Shown piece by piece: positions 16,746 through 27,284 of a DNA stretch of 64,000 bases. This stretch comes from Marinifilum sp965230805 (GTDB lineage Bacteria > Bacteroidota > Bacteroidia > Bacteroidales > Marinifilaceae): assembly GCF_965230805.1 (NCBI RefSeq), contig NZ_OZ246019.1, forward strand, positions 124,001-188,000, given 5' to 3'. A program made the translations under genes and the position numbers. Position 1 is the stretch's first letter; the number at the start of each line of letters is the position of its first letter. A model generated the notes under the pieces. That model saw only the letters and a list, made by a program, of their open reading frames with translations, was not told the DNA's origin and did not search any database.

Positions 16746-17663
16746 ATGAAAATGCAGAAATTTAATCTAATTTGGGCAATTCCTTTATGGTTTGCCCTTT
16801 TTTTTACCAGCTGTCAATCGACGATTGGCAAAGACAATTTTTCGTTTGTATTTATTACTGATGCGCATGTTCAACCTGAGTTTAGTGCAGATAAAGGATT
16901 GGCAAAAGCAGTAAAAAAAATAAACGAATTACAACCTGAATTTGTACTTACCGGAGGAGATGAGATTCGCGATGCATTAAGAGTCAATTTCAATAGAGCT
17001 GATAGTTTGTACAATTTATACGATAGCATAATGGGTCGTCTTGAAATGCCATTGTATAGAACCATAGGCAACCATGATGTTTTTGGATTGTATGAAGTAA
17101 GCAAAGTTGACCCTTCTCACGAATTCTATGGCAAAAAGATGTTTGAAGCAAGAGTTGGCAAAACTTACTATTCGTTTAAGCACAATAACTGGCATTTTAT
17201 TGTGCTCGACGCTATTGGTTTTACCGAAGATCGCCATTATTACGGCAAAATAGATTCAACCCAAATGCTCTGGTTGAAAAACGAGTTAGACCAAAACAAA
17301 ACCAAACCAATAGTTATTAGCACACATATTCCTATTTTAAGCATTGGACAACAAATTATGGGAAAACCGACTAGTCCATTTCGCCCCAACGAGGTTGTTA
17401 CCAATGCTGATGAAGTAAGAAGTTTACTCGAGCAGTATAATGTAAAAATAGTGCTTCAGGGACACCTTCATATTCTGGAAGATATATATTACAATGGTAT
17501 TCACTACATAACAGGAGGAGCTGTTTCGGCAAAATGGTGGTATGGTCCCCGATATGGAATGCAGGAGGGTTTTCTAAAAATTGATGTGTCAGGTGAAAAC
17601 TTTACATGGGAATATATCGATTATGCTTGGGATGCAAAAGCTCCTAATCAATCCAAAATTTAA
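16746..17663 (+). CDS. Calcineurin-like phosphoesterase lipoprotein
   Basis: A 305-aa metallophosphoesterase anchored as a lipoprotein: the lipobox FFTSC puts the modified cysteine at residue 23. The metal-binding motifs come in family order: FITDAHV, LTGGDEI, TIGNHDVFG, VISTHIP and LQGHLH. It likely hydrolyses a phosphate ester outside the inner membrane. It is 29 nt upstream of a SusC/SusD pair, suggesting that it processes the pair's ligand, but the substrate is unknown. Confidence 0.9.
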   Translation: MKMQKFNLIWAIPLWFALFFTSCQSTIGKDNFSFVFITDAHVQPEFSADKGLAKAVKKINELQPEFVLTGGDEIRDALRVNFNRADSLYNLYDSIMGRLEMPLYRTIGNHDVFGLYEVSKVDPSHEFYGKKMFEARVGKTYYSFKHNNWHFIVLDAIGFTEDRHYYGKIDSTQMLWLKNELDQNKTKPIVISTHIPILSIGQQIMGKPTSPFRPNEVVTNADEVRSLLEQYNVKIVLQGHLHILEDIYYNGIHYITGGAVSAKWWYGPRYGMQEGFLKIDVSGENFTWEYIDYAWDAKAPNQSKI

Positions 17664-17692
17664 TCAATTAAAATCATTCAAAAATCAGAGCC

Positions 17693-20581
17693 ATGAAAGA
17701 AAAAAGCATTATCAGGATTTTGATTAAGAAACTGTTATTGTTTGTAATTGGTGTAGTAATCGTAACAAGTGCATTTGCCAAGGTTATAACACCTGTAGAA
17801 GACTCGCCAATTGTTGTAACAGGTATTGTTTCAAATGAGAGTGGAATAAGAGTCCCTGGAGTTAATGTTGTGGAAAAAGGGACTTTTAATGGAGTTATAA
17901 CCGATAAGGAAGGGAAGTTTACCATACATCTTAAGAATGAATATTCAAGTTTGATTTTCTCTTTTATAGGTTACCAAACTCAAATAGTAGAAGTTAGAGG
18001 AAACTCACAATTAAATGTAATTTTGAAAATTGAATCGGAGATTTTGGCTGACATTGTTATTACTGGACAAGGAATCGGACAGGACAAAAAACGATTAACT
18101 TCTAAAGCTGCTATTGTTAGCGAAGCAACATTAGAAAAGAATGTAAATACTCGAATCGACCAAATTTTACAATCCGAAATTCCCAACCTTCAGATTTCTA
18201 TGATAGGTGGCCAACCTGGTTCATCTTCCAATATTAGAGCACGTGGGGTTTCTTCAGGCTTTACCAATACCACACCAATAATTTATGTTGACGGAGTTAG
18301 AATGGATAATTTGAATGGGCCTTCAGCATTAGGTGCAATTACAGGTTATAGTAATGCTGCCAACAGTTCGGTTGCTAATATACCTGTGGAAAACATTGAA
18401 CGTATTGAATTTGTAAATGGTGGTGCAGCAACAACCCTATATGGGGCTGATGCAGCAAATGGTGTTATCCAAATTTTTACTAAAAAAGGCACACCTCACA
18501 AAATGCATGCTTTTGCAAAAGTAGAAACTGGATTCGAAAAAGCAACCGCTGATTTTTATCATTTTGATGCAACAGAGGATCTTCTAAACCAAAACGGATT
18601 TATACAAAAATACAGCCTTGGTATTAAAGGTGGTGGCGAAGCGGTAACATTTAGCTTTACCGGGGGGATGGAGCACAACACTGGTACACGTATTCATAAC
18701 CAGAATGAGAATAAAAGGTATTTTTTGAGTTTGGGTACTAATGCATATTTATCAAAAAACATTAGATATTCAGGGTCGATGAATTACAACAGCTTCAACT
18801 ATAACCGAATTCGCAGTGGTAATCTTGGTGGATATACTGGCTTATGGTCGCTTGAAGGAGGAGCAATAAAATCGTTCAGCTTTGACAATAAGCTTGACGA
18901 AATGGAACCTGAAGAATATGCACAGCTAAAAGATTTTGTTAGCGAAGCAGAACGCCTTCAAGATCGCACTGCCAAAAACAGACGCTTCCAAATGTCACAT
19001 TCTTTCGTTTACTCCCCAAACGATAATTTTAATCTTAAAATGCTGGTTGGAATCGATCATTTTACTCAAAGAGAATCTGATATAATTTCAAACGAATACT
19101 TGACAGCAACCAATTCTTCAAATGAAAGTTCAATCACGAATACAAAACGTGATTTTCTTGGTTTAACTCTGGAAGCAATTGCAGGTTACAATTTCGAAAT
19201 TGGTGATTTTAGCTTTAATAATCAGCTAGGATTACAGGGCTTTAGAAACGATGAAGAGCAAGTAGAATATAAAGGAACAAACATTCCTAACGGAGCGGTA
19301 TCTATCGAAAATGCAGCGAACACAAGTGCTGATCAACGAATTATTGAGTTGGCCAATTATGGTATTTTCTTTAATACCAATATCAATTACTTAGATAAAT
19401 ATACATTTGAGTTTGGCTTAAGAGGAGATAAAAGTGAGGCGTTTGGCGACCAAATCGGCATGCAGTATTATCCTCGTTTAGGTCTTTCTTACCTAATTTC
19501 TGAAGAAGACTTTATAGCCGCTAGTAATATGATTAGCAATTGGAAAATCCGCGCTAATTATGGTGAAGCAGGTAATCTACCCCCCGCTTATGCACACGAA
19601 AGAACCATAAATTATAGTGGTTACAATGGAGATATTGCAGTTGGCTTTGGTCAGCCTGGTAACTCTTCATTAAAGCCAGAAAAAATTCAATCATTTGAAA
19701 TTGGAACTGAACTTGAGCTGTTTAATTCCTACCTTACTTTAGGAATAGATTACTACACCTCGAAAACCGTTGATGCATTAATGTATGCACCACAAATTCC
19801 ATCTACAGGTTCTTCCAGTTTTGCAATTCAAAATATTGGCGAAATTAGTAACAATGGTTTTGAATTCAGTCTTAAGGGAGATATTATCCGCAGCCGAAAA
19901 TTAACCCTTTCTGCTTTTGCTACTTTAAATACCCTGGAGAATGAAGTTAAAGAACTAAATGGCTTGCCACCTTTTGCCATCAATGGTTTTAGCGAACGAA
20001 CAATTCAGATTGTAGTGATGGAAGGTGAAAGTGTTGGTGTTTTAAGAGGAAATAAAGCTATTTGGGAAAATAATGTGATAACAGGTTACGATGCTCTTTC
20101 TGTACTAGGGAAAACAACTCCAGATATTTATGGAAATTTTGGTATATCATTAAACGTTAGCAATTTCAATTTTTTTATAAATGCCGATTACCAGAAGGGA
20201 GCTGCTGCACATAGTTTTGATCGCCAATTCCGTTACGTTTATGGAGCATCCGATGAAGGAATACCACAGGAAGAAATTGAAGCAAATGGCAGGTCGAACT
20301 GGCTGGCAATGACCGATCAGTTTGTTGAAAAAACGGATTTTATAAAAGTAAGAACCATTGCAGCAACTTATGCGCTTAATTTGCACAAATATGGACTGAA
20401 TCAAATAGTGTTTAGTGCAAATGTTATTAATCCATTTAACTTCTCATCAAGTAGTTTCGATCCGGAGGTTTCTCAAGCCGGGAGTAAACTTGGACAAGGA
20501 TCTTTATCAACGGGTGGTATTGCATACGCAATTGAATCCACTCCGCGTCAGTTTTTATTCGGAGTTAATTTCAAATTTTAA
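17693..20581 (+). CDS. SusC/RagA-like TonB-linked outer membrane protein
   Basis: A 962-aa outer membrane transporter energised by TonB. After a signal segment come a carboxypeptidase-like beta-sandwich (about 44-120, VTGIVSNESGIRVPGVNVVE and ITDKEGKFTIHL), the plug (about 135-260, with SNIRARGVSSGF, PIIYVDGVRMD and GAATTLYGADAANGVIQIFTK) and the barrel ending in FGVNFKF. It pairs with the SusD-like gene 12 nt downstream. The lone phosphoesterase and lack of glycan enzymes suggest a phosphorylated ligand, not a polysaccharide. Confidence 0.95.
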   Translation: MKEKSIIRILIKKLLLFVIGVVIVTSAFAKVITPVEDSPIVVTGIVSNESGIRVPGVNVVEKGTFNGVITDKEGKFTIHLKNEYSSLIFSFIGYQTQIVEVRGNSQLNVILKIESEILADIVITGQGIGQDKKRLTSKAAIVSEATLEKNVNTRIDQILQSEIPNLQISMIGGQPGSSSNIRARGVSSGFTNTTPIIYVDGVRMDNLNGPSALGAITGYSNAANSSVANIPVENIERIEFVNGGAATTLYGADAANGVIQIFTKKGTPHKMHAFAKVETGFEKATADFYHFDATEDLLNQNGFIQKYSLGIKGGGEAVTFSFTGGMEHNTGTRIHNQNENKRYFLSLGTNAYLSKNIRYSGSMNYNSFNYNRIRSGNLGGYTGLWSLEGGAIKSFSFDNKLDEMEPEEYAQLKDFVSEAERLQDRTAKNRRFQMSHSFVYSPNDNFNLKMLVGIDHFTQRESDIISNEYLTATNSSNESSITNTKRDFLGLTLEAIAGYNFEIGDFSFNNQLGLQGFRNDEEQVEYKGTNIPNGAVSIENAANTSADQRIIELANYGIFFNTNINYLDKYTFEFGLRGDKSEAFGDQIGMQYYPRLGLSYLISEEDFIAASNMISNWKIRANYGEAGNLPPAYAHERTINYSGYNGDIAVGFGQPGNSSLKPEKIQSFEIGTELELFNSYLTLGIDYYTSKTVDALMYAPQIPSTGSSSFAIQNIGEISNNGFEFSLKGDIIRSRKLTLSAFATLNTLENEVKELNGLPPFAINGFSERTIQIVVMEGESVGVLRGNKAIWENNVITGYDALSVLGKTTPDIYGNFGISLNVSNFNFFINADYQKGAAAHSFDRQFRYVYGASDEGIPQEEIEANGRSNWLAMTDQFVEKTDFIKVRTIAATYALNLHKYGLNQIVFSANVINPFNFSSSSFDPEVSQAGSKLGQGSLSTGGIAYAIESTPRQFLFGVNFKF

Positions 20582-20593
20582 AAATTAAAAATC

Positions 20594-22069
20594 ATGAAAC
20601 GAATATATTTCTATTGTTTATCTATTGTAATTGCATTATTGCTTCAGAACTGTGATTTGGTAGATTTTACAGATGTTAATAATCCAAATGTTACCGAAGA
20701 TGTATTCATCGGGCTTGAAAGTGCGCCGGAAGAAACATTAGCTGGACTGGAACGTCAGATGGCGCAAACTTTAAACAGAAACATAGAGTTTGGTGAAATT
20801 CTATCAGATAATTATTTTAATAACCGATCGCTAAGCAGTAAAGTTTTCGATAAGCTAACTATCTTAGATTCTGATCAGGATGTAAGATACTTTCAGCAAC
20901 AAATACATGCACTAAGGGAATTGGCTCTGTTGGGTATTGAAAAAGTACTACCGGCTCATCCTACAACAGACGAAAACATTGTAGGAGAATATTATTTCTT
21001 TAAGGGTATGTCAGAATTATTTGCTGGCGAATATTTCACCTATTTTCCTGTTTCTGTTAGTGGTGAGATTGTATCTTCGCAACAAATCCTTCAATTGGCT
21101 ATTGAAGATTTTGATATTGCCATTAGTAAATCTTCTGACGATGAAAAGTTAACTTCATATAAAATAGCAAAACTAAGAGCTTTATACAACTTGGGAAATA
21201 CGAATAAAGCTCTAGAACTTGCAAATGAATTGGCATCAAAAAATATGAACTTTTACCGTTCCGCAGCATACGACGGTTTAAATGGATTAAACAATTCATT
21301 TCAGTTTTATCTTTTCGATTCGGAACAGGACGAATTTGCTCCGCTTCCTTCTTTAGATTTTTTAGACCCAAAGTTTTTTAACTTGGGATCGCCAACTACA
21401 GAACAGCATGAAGTTGCCTATCTGAAAATGGAAGAAGTTTATTTGGTTAAGGCAGAAGCTGAGTTGGCATCTTCAAACATACCAGAAGCTAAAACGGTAT
21501 TAAAAACACTCCTGAAAATCGTTGATGCACGACCTAAAGTTAATCTTGACGATTCAAGGGAAACAAGAAGCGGTGGAAACAGAGAATCCTTCTTCTCAAC
21601 AGATCGCGGATCATATCCTTTAACTGCCGATTACGTAGTTAGTTTTGCAGGAGACGATAAAGAATATACGAACCTGATTTTAGATCGCCAAGAAGGTGAT
21701 ATTATTGCTCACCCAATCTCGGGAACATCTGTTTCTGATGCTGTTATTGATGAAGCTCTTTCTGAAGACGAAGTACTTTACTTGATTTATAAAATGCGCC
21801 AGGAAATTTTCATTTCCGAAGCTCGCAGAGTTATTGACCTTGGAATTAAATTACCCATTGCCGATTTTGAAGCAATTAGCAATACCAATGTAACTTCTGA
21901 ACATCTGGTAGCACAAATTCCTGATTTTATCTCAAACTTGGATTTATCTGGTTATCCTCTAGATAATTTTACTAATGATTTAATCAACAAGAAGATTACT
22001 ATTGACTATGATTTTAACAAATTTCTGGTGAACAACAAGAACACCTCCGAAGTGGTTCCGTTTTTTTAA
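20594..22069 (+). CDS. SusD/RagB-like substrate-binding lipoprotein
   Basis: A 491-aa surface lipoprotein that caps the SusC-like transporter and binds its ligand. The lipobox LLQNC gives Cys20. The interior has TPR-like helices (AKLRALYNLGNTNKALELAN, YLKMEEVYLVKAEAELASSN) and a C-terminal segment with MRQEIFISEARRVIDLG, typical of the family. It is the third gene of the phosphoesterase-SusC-SusD operon. The ligand cannot be told. Confidence 0.93.
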   Translation: MKRIYFYCLSIVIALLLQNCDLVDFTDVNNPNVTEDVFIGLESAPEETLAGLERQMAQTLNRNIEFGEILSDNYFNNRSLSSKVFDKLTILDSDQDVRYFQQQIHALRELALLGIEKVLPAHPTTDENIVGEYYFFKGMSELFAGEYFTYFPVSVSGEIVSSQQILQLAIEDFDIAISKSSDDEKLTSYKIAKLRALYNLGNTNKALELANELASKNMNFYRSAAYDGLNGLNNSFQFYLFDSEQDEFAPLPSLDFLDPKFFNLGSPTTEQHEVAYLKMEEVYLVKAEAELASSNIPEAKTVLKTLLKIVDARPKVNLDDSRETRSGGNRESFFSTDRGSYPLTADYVVSFAGDDKEYTNLILDRQEGDIIAHPISGTSVSDAVIDEALSEDEVLYLIYKMRQEIFISEARRVIDLGIKLPIADFEAISNTNVTSEHLVAQIPDFISNLDLSGYPLDNFTNDLINKKITIDYDFNKFLVNNKNTSEVVPFF

Positions 22070-22100
22070 TTTGGCCGAATATTTTATATCAGTATTATAA

Positions 22101-22169
22101 TGAAACTAGCATGATCAAAATAACCAATACCGTGTAAGTTTAATAATTATTTTAATCATGCTAGTTTCA
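22101..22169. repeat. Intergenic hairpin repeat, copy C
   Basis: TGAAACTAGCATGATCAAAA near 22101 is the near-perfect reverse complement of TTTTAATCATGCTAGTTTCA ending at 22169. It is related to the units at 6628 and 34995 and may also end the SusCD transcript. Confidence 0.65.
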
Positions 22170-22319
22170 AAAATTTACCTTATTACCCTTCTTTTTGCAT
22201 CTGAAAAAATTCTAAAAACAAAGTCTAAACGGTTTCTTAATAGCCTGTATCTTAGCTAATGCCATCAACAAAATAGGATATTGTCTTCTCATAAGTATTG
22301 GAAAATACTATCTTGCAAT

Positions 22320-23075
22320 ATGAAACTAATTCTCGCCATCATTTTAACATCACTCGCTTTAAACAATCCAAGTTCCTTCAAATTTCTACAACTCAAATAT
22401 CCAAGGGTACGTAATGCTTACGCTGAAAAAGAGCAAGGAATGCTTAAAATTCTCGAAAGCAAAAACATAAAGACCAATCAATTGGAGGTGTATTTGCGTG
22501 CCTTTAAATTCGGACAAAAAATTCAGCTTTGGGGCAAAAATAAATCTGACACTAAATTCAAGCTGCTCAAGGAATACAAGGTGTGCCGAAAATCCGGTAA
22601 GCTAGGTCCTAAAAGAAAGCAAGGCGATCTTCAGGTTCCTGAAGGTTTTTATTACATCGATAGATTCAACCCGGCAAGTAATTTTCATCTTTCTTTAGGA
22701 ATTAATTATCCCAACAAATCAGATTTGGTATTTGCTGATAAAAGCCATCCGGGAGGAGATATTTTCATTCATGGAGCTTGTGTAACGGTTGGATGCTTGC
22801 CAATTACCGATGATAAAATCAAAGAATTGTATATTTTCTGTGTAGAAGCCAAAAACAACGGACAAAACAAGATTCCTGTTCACATTTTTCCAGTAAAGCT
22901 TTCTGATAAAAATTTGAAGATACTTCTCTCCAAATACAGGAACGATACAGATAAGGTTAATCTATGGAAAGCATTAAAACTTGCCTACGATGGTTTTAAC
23001 CATTCAAAGCAAGTTCCTAAAATCAAATTTCTGAGCAATGGAAGGCATCAATTTGAGGCTCTCAAAAGTAACTAG
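22320..23075 (+). CDS. L,D-transpeptidase-like (YkuD/YafK type) exported protein
   Basis: A 251-aa protein with a signal peptide starting MKLILAIILTSLALNNP. The ATG at 22320 is preferred to an upstream TTG at 22281. The catalytic region reads GGDIFIHGACVTVGCLPIT, with the family His and Cys as in YafK-like YkuD proteins. An N-terminal segment, RVRNAYAEKEQGM, also fits that group. It probably acts on peptidoglycan cross-links or lipoprotein anchoring, but some members work in reverse, so the direction is open. It is a single gene. Confidence 0.85.
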   Translation: MKLILAIILTSLALNNPSSFKFLQLKYPRVRNAYAEKEQGMLKILESKNIKTNQLEVYLRAFKFGQKIQLWGKNKSDTKFKLLKEYKVCRKSGKLGPKRKQGDLQVPEGFYYIDRFNPASNFHLSLGINYPNKSDLVFADKSHPGGDIFIHGACVTVGCLPITDDKIKELYIFCVEAKNNGQNKIPVHIFPVKLSDKNLKILLSKYRNDTDKVNLWKALKLAYDGFNHSKQVPKIKFLSNGRHQFEALKSN

Positions 23076-23126
23076 TGAAACCCCAGTGATATAACATCAA
23101 ACTTCTATGACATATCAAACTCGTTC

Positions 23127-23228
23127 CCATTACAAGATTTGTGTGTATTTGTTGATTCCCTTTACAAATCTAAATTGTTCGGATTAAAATCCGTAGCTCC
23201 AAAAGCCCTGATTGCAAATCAGGACTAG
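23127..23228. repeat. Dispersed intergenic repeat, copy 2
   Basis: It matches 13290-13395 in order and spacing (AAGATTTGTGTGTATTT, TTCGGATTAAAATCCGTAGC, CCTGATTGCAAATCAGGACT). It is not coding. Confidence 0.65.
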
Positions 23229-23645
23229 CAATGTGATTCTGGCTGAATATCACAAAACAATCTACTTTCTGCGTGAATCTGCGCATATTTATCTGCCTCC
23301 ATCAGCGATGAAAAATGATAATTCCAATCAAGTGAAGAAATACAAATGCCAAGGAAAGAAAGGGACGCTAGCCTAATATCTTATTAGAAAAACAAGCGTT
23401 GGTAGAAGAAAAGGGGCACTAGCCCTGCCATCTTCAAAATGCAGCTCGGCCTAGGAAACCATTGAAACCCTCACCCGCGTATCAGCATCAAAGAGCTTTG
23501 ACATGCCAAACAAGTTCCAGTTACAAGGCAGGTGATTAAGAGGAATAAATAAAGATTTATTAACAAAAAAAACAGTTGTCGACTTCCAATACACCTAAGA
23601 ATATTTTATTTTCGAATTTTAGTACTGACCATTTACCCACTATAT
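23229..23645. other. Intergenic stretch
   Basis: It holds decayed repeat-like sequence (such as TCTGCGTGAATCTGCGCATA) and the unmapped promoter region of the AraC gene. No gene was recognised. Confidence 0.45.
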
Positions 23646-24770
23646 ATGTTTTTTATCCTCGGAATATGCATTGCCATTTTTTTGGTTCTCCTTCTCTTGT
23701 TCAAAAAAAATAAATCCAGAGCAGACAGGATCTTAAGTTTATGGCTAGTTTTAATGGCAGTTCATCAAGCTATTTTCTACCACCTAATAAGTGGGCAAAC
23801 TTATGAGTATCCACACCTTTTAGGGATTAATTTACCCCTTCCTGTTCTACATGGAGTGTTACTTTACTTTTATGTATTGGAAGCTACTGGCAAAGGAAAT
23901 ATCAAAGTGAAATATAAACTCATTCACTTAACTCCATCAATATTTCTAGCGATATTGGCCATTCCTTTTTTTATTCTATCAGCTGAAGAAAAAATATATG
24001 TCTTCAAAAATGATGGAGTTGGTTTTGAATGGTATCTTTTGATTCATCAGTTTCTAATGATTACTTGCGGAATAACATATTGTATTTGGGCACTCATTCT
24101 AATAAAAAAACATCAAAAAAACCTTAAAGACAATTTCTCAAATACCGATAAAAAAGAATTGCAATGGTTAAGATATTTAACCTTCGGACTTAGTTTAATA
24201 TGGATTTTAGCTATTTTTTTTGATGAAAAAGTTGTATTTGCAAGTATAGTGGTTTTTATTTTGTTTATTGGAATATTTGGAATCAATCAAACAAATATTT
24301 TCAAGGCTGAGATAAAAGAATTCGAATCTGAAAATGGATCACAAGCTAAACCCCAATCCAAGACTCTATCTGCAAACGAAATTAAAAAAAGATATGCAAA
24401 ATCAGGACTAAGTAGTGTCATGTCTGATAAAATCTATCAGCAATTAAAAGAAATAATGAGGCAAGAAGCCATTTACAAAAATGATAACTTAACTCTGAAT
24501 GAACTGGCTAAATATCTCTCAGTTCATCCAAATCATTTATCCCAGGTAATCAACGAAAAAGAACAAAAGAACTTTTACAATTACATCAATACACTCCGAA
24601 TCGAGGAGTTTATTAAATTGGCATCATTGCCCGAAAACAAAAAATACACCATGATTTCATTGGCATTTGATTGCGGATTTAACTCAAAATCGACCTTTAA
24701 TAAGCATTTTAAAGCATTTACATCCAAAACACCAACAGAATACTTTAAAACAGACAAGACTAATAATTAA
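23646..24770 (+). CDS. Membrane-anchored AraC family regulator
   Basis: A 374-aa protein. Residues 1-220 contain about seven hydrophobic membrane segments (GICIAIFLVLLLLF, VFASIVVFILFIGIFGI among them). The end (about 265-370) is an AraC helix-turn-helix pair with LTLNELAKYLSVHPNHLSQV and ISLAFDCGFNSKSTFNKHFK. It probably senses a signal in or across the inner membrane and binds DNA. The TonB receptor gene starts 131 nt downstream on the same strand and is the natural target. Confidence 0.9.
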   Translation: MFFILGICIAIFLVLLLLFKKNKSRADRILSLWLVLMAVHQAIFYHLISGQTYEYPHLLGINLPLPVLHGVLLYFYVLEATGKGNIKVKYKLIHLTPSIFLAILAIPFFILSAEEKIYVFKNDGVGFEWYLLIHQFLMITCGITYCIWALILIKKHQKNLKDNFSNTDKKELQWLRYLTFGLSLIWILAIFFDEKVVFASIVVFILFIGIFGINQTNIFKAEIKEFESENGSQAKPQSKTLSANEIKKRYAKSGLSSVMSDKIYQQLKEIMRQEAIYKNDNLTLNELAKYLSVHPNHLSQVINEKEQKNFYNYINTLRIEEFIKLASLPENKKYTMISLAFDCGFNSKSTFNKHFKAFTSKTPTEYFKTDKTNN

Positions 24771-24901
24771 ACAATTACAAATACTAACCTATAGGCACGC
24801 ACTTCTAATATGTCCGTACTTATAAGCACAGCCTTTAAATGGTTTTTAATTATAGAGTTTTGTCAGAGCTTAAAAATTAAACTTTAATAGGGGAAATTGA
24901 A

Positions 24902-27280
24902 ATGAAGAAAATCTTAACGACAGTCTTAATTGTTGTATCTGTTTTAACCGGGAGATCTTATGCCCAAGAAAATTTCACGCTTAGCGGTACCATAAAAGAT
25001 GCAAAAAACGGAGAAACACTTTTGGGTGCTTCGGTTTATTTTAAAGATACCAACATTGGAGTAATGAGCAATGAATATGGCTTTTATTCATTAACCGTTC
25101 CCAAAGGCAAATACACGCTTTGCGTATCTTATCTTGGATATTCCGAATCGAAAAAGGAAATACTCCTTAACAGAAATCAGATCGTAAATTTTGAAATTAA
25201 TGAGAGTAGCACCGAACTACAGGAAATTGTGGTTAGCGGTGAAGAAACAGAACGAGCGAACATCAGCATTCCACAAATGAGTGTTGCCAAATTGAAATCG
25301 GCCACCATAAAGCAAATGCCTGTAGTTCTGGGTGAAACCGATGTGCTTAAATCTTTACAAGTACTGCCGGGAGTAACCAATAGCGGTGAGGCTTCGAGTG
25401 GTTTTAATGTAAGAGGTGGTGCAGTTGACCAGAATTTGGTGATGCTCGACGAGGCAATTATCTATAACACCTCTCACCTTTTGGGATTCTTTTCGGTTTT
25501 TAATGCTGATGCCATTAAAGATGTAAAACTTTACAAAGGAGGAATACCTGCAAAGTTTGGCGGCAGAGTATCCTCTGTTCTGGATATTCGGCAGAAAGAT
25601 GGTAATAGCAAAAAATTTAGCATGAATGGAGGTATTGGAGCCATTTCGAGCAGGCTGGCAATGGAAGGCCCCACTTTTAAGAACAAAGGTTCTTTCCTGG
25701 TTGCAGGGCGTGGTTCATATGCCCACTTGTTTTTAAAGTTAACAGATAATGACAACAGCGCCTCTTTCTACGATTTGAACCTAAAAACTCATTACGAAAT
25801 TGATAAAAAGAACAAGCTATTTCTTTCGGGATATTTTGGCCGCGATAATTTCAATATTTCGGATGCTTTTAAATACAGTTATGGAAATTTATCGGGCAAT
25901 TTACGATGGAATCACATTTTCAACGATCGGCTATTCTCTAATCTATCGCTGATTTATAGCAAGTATGATTATGAACTCTCGTTAAATTTCATGGAATTTG
26001 ATTGGTGGTCGGATATCAAGAACTACAATTTAAAGTATGATTTTAAATATTATGCGAGCAACAAATTTAAGCTTGATTTTGGAATCAGTGGAATTGCCTA
26101 TGATTTTAATCCTGGTGAGATCAGTCCAACTTCAGAGACTTCGGCCATTAATTACGACATTTTGGAGCAAAAAAAGGCGCTGGAAAGTGCAGCTTATATT
26201 AATGCAGAGCACAAACTTACTTCAAGCTTAACTCTTCAATACGGCTTGCGTTATTCATACTTCGCAAGGTTGGGAGGACAATTCTTATACAATTACCAAA
26301 ATGACCTTCCTGTTGTTTACAACGAAACTTTAGGCATTTACGAGAGAGGAATAGAAACAGGTACTACGAATTACGATGATTCTGATATCATAGCAGATTT
26401 TGACAATTGGGAGCCCAGATTGGCATTGTTATTCAAGTTAAACGAATCAGCATCCATCAAGTCGGCCTACTCCAGAACCACGCAGTACATTCACTTGTTA
26501 TCCAATACCACATCTGCAACTCCATTAGATGTTTGGACTCCAAGTGGTAAATTCATAAAACCTCAATTGTCCGATCAATATTCCATTGGCTACTTTAAAG
26601 ATTTTAAGGACAATATCTACTCATTGGAAGTAGAAGCATATTACAAAACTGTTGACAATAGAATTGATTATATCGATGGATCTGATCTGATTGGAAATGA
26701 TCATATCGAGACGGAAATCTTAAATGGAGAATTAAAATCCTATGGCCTTGAATTCATGCTTAGAAAAAATGAAGGTAGATTTACTGGCTGGTTGGCTTAT
26801 ACTTGGTCAAAATCTGAGCAAAGAACCCCAGGAGGAAGATCTGGAGGACTAGGTATTAACGACGGAGAATGGTACAATTCGGGTCACGATAGAACCCATG
26901 ATATTTCGTTAACCGGAACATATAAGATTAATGACAAATTGACTTTTAGCTCAAATCTGATATTCCAAACAGGAAGGCCGGTAACCTATCCGAATGGACA
27001 GTATCAGTACGAGGATCTTTCAATAGCTAATTATGCCGCTAGAAATTCTAACCGATTGCCTGCATACCATCGTTTAGATGTGGCATTGAGCTACAAACCC
27101 AATCGCAAGCCTAACAACAGGTGGAAAGGAGAATGGGTTTTCGGAATTTACAACCTATACAATCGTCACAATGCTGCTTCAATTTCATTTGGACAGAATA
27201 TCGACACAGGAATTAATGAGGCAACCCGAACGGCTATTTTTGGAATTGTTCCATCAGTTACTTACAACTTTAAATTTTAA
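24902..27280 (+). CDS. TonB-dependent receptor with carboxypeptidase-like domain
   Basis: A 792-aa outer membrane receptor. It has a signal peptide ending in SYAQ, a carboxypeptidase-like domain at about 27-105 (LSGTIKDAKNGETLLGASVY, NEYGFYSLTVPKGKYTL), a plug at about 125-230 (GLNVRGG-like SGFNVRGGAVDQN, GGIPAKFGGRVSSVLDI) and a barrel ending VTYNFKF. It is shorter than SusC proteins and has a DUF4249 lipoprotein 4 nt downstream instead of a SusD. This pairing is common in Bacteroidota; the ligand is unknown. Confidence 0.94.
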   Translation: MKKILTTVLIVVSVLTGRSYAQENFTLSGTIKDAKNGETLLGASVYFKDTNIGVMSNEYGFYSLTVPKGKYTLCVSYLGYSESKKEILLNRNQIVNFEINESSTELQEIVVSGEETERANISIPQMSVAKLKSATIKQMPVVLGETDVLKSLQVLPGVTNSGEASSGFNVRGGAVDQNLVMLDEAIIYNTSHLLGFFSVFNADAIKDVKLYKGGIPAKFGGRVSSVLDIRQKDGNSKKFSMNGGIGAISSRLAMEGPTFKNKGSFLVAGRGSYAHLFLKLTDNDNSASFYDLNLKTHYEIDKKNKLFLSGYFGRDNFNISDAFKYSYGNLSGNLRWNHIFNDRLFSNLSLIYSKYDYELSLNFMEFDWWSDIKNYNLKYDFKYYASNKFKLDFGISGIAYDFNPGEISPTSETSAINYDILEQKKALESAAYINAEHKLTSSLTLQYGLRYSYFARLGGQFLYNYQNDLPVVYNETLGIYERGIETGTTNYDDSDIIADFDNWEPRLALLFKLNESASIKSAYSRTTQYIHLLSNTTSATPLDVWTPSGKFIKPQLSDQYSIGYFKDFKDNIYSLEVEAYYKTVDNRIDYIDGSDLIGNDHIETEILNGELKSYGLEFMLRKNEGRFTGWLAYTWSKSEQRTPGGRSGGLGINDGEWYNSGHDRTHDISLTGTYKINDKLTFSSNLIFQTGRPVTYPNGQYQYEDLSIANYAARNSNRLPAYHRLDVALSYKPNRKPNNRWKGEWVFGIYNLYNRHNAASISFGQNIDTGINEATRTAIFGIVPSVTYNFKF

Positions 27281-27284
27281 GATC

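Noticed and set aside
16746..22069. Classic polysaccharide utilisation locus
   Set aside because: SusC and SusD are present, but no carbohydrate-active enzyme or hybrid two-component regulator is next to them.
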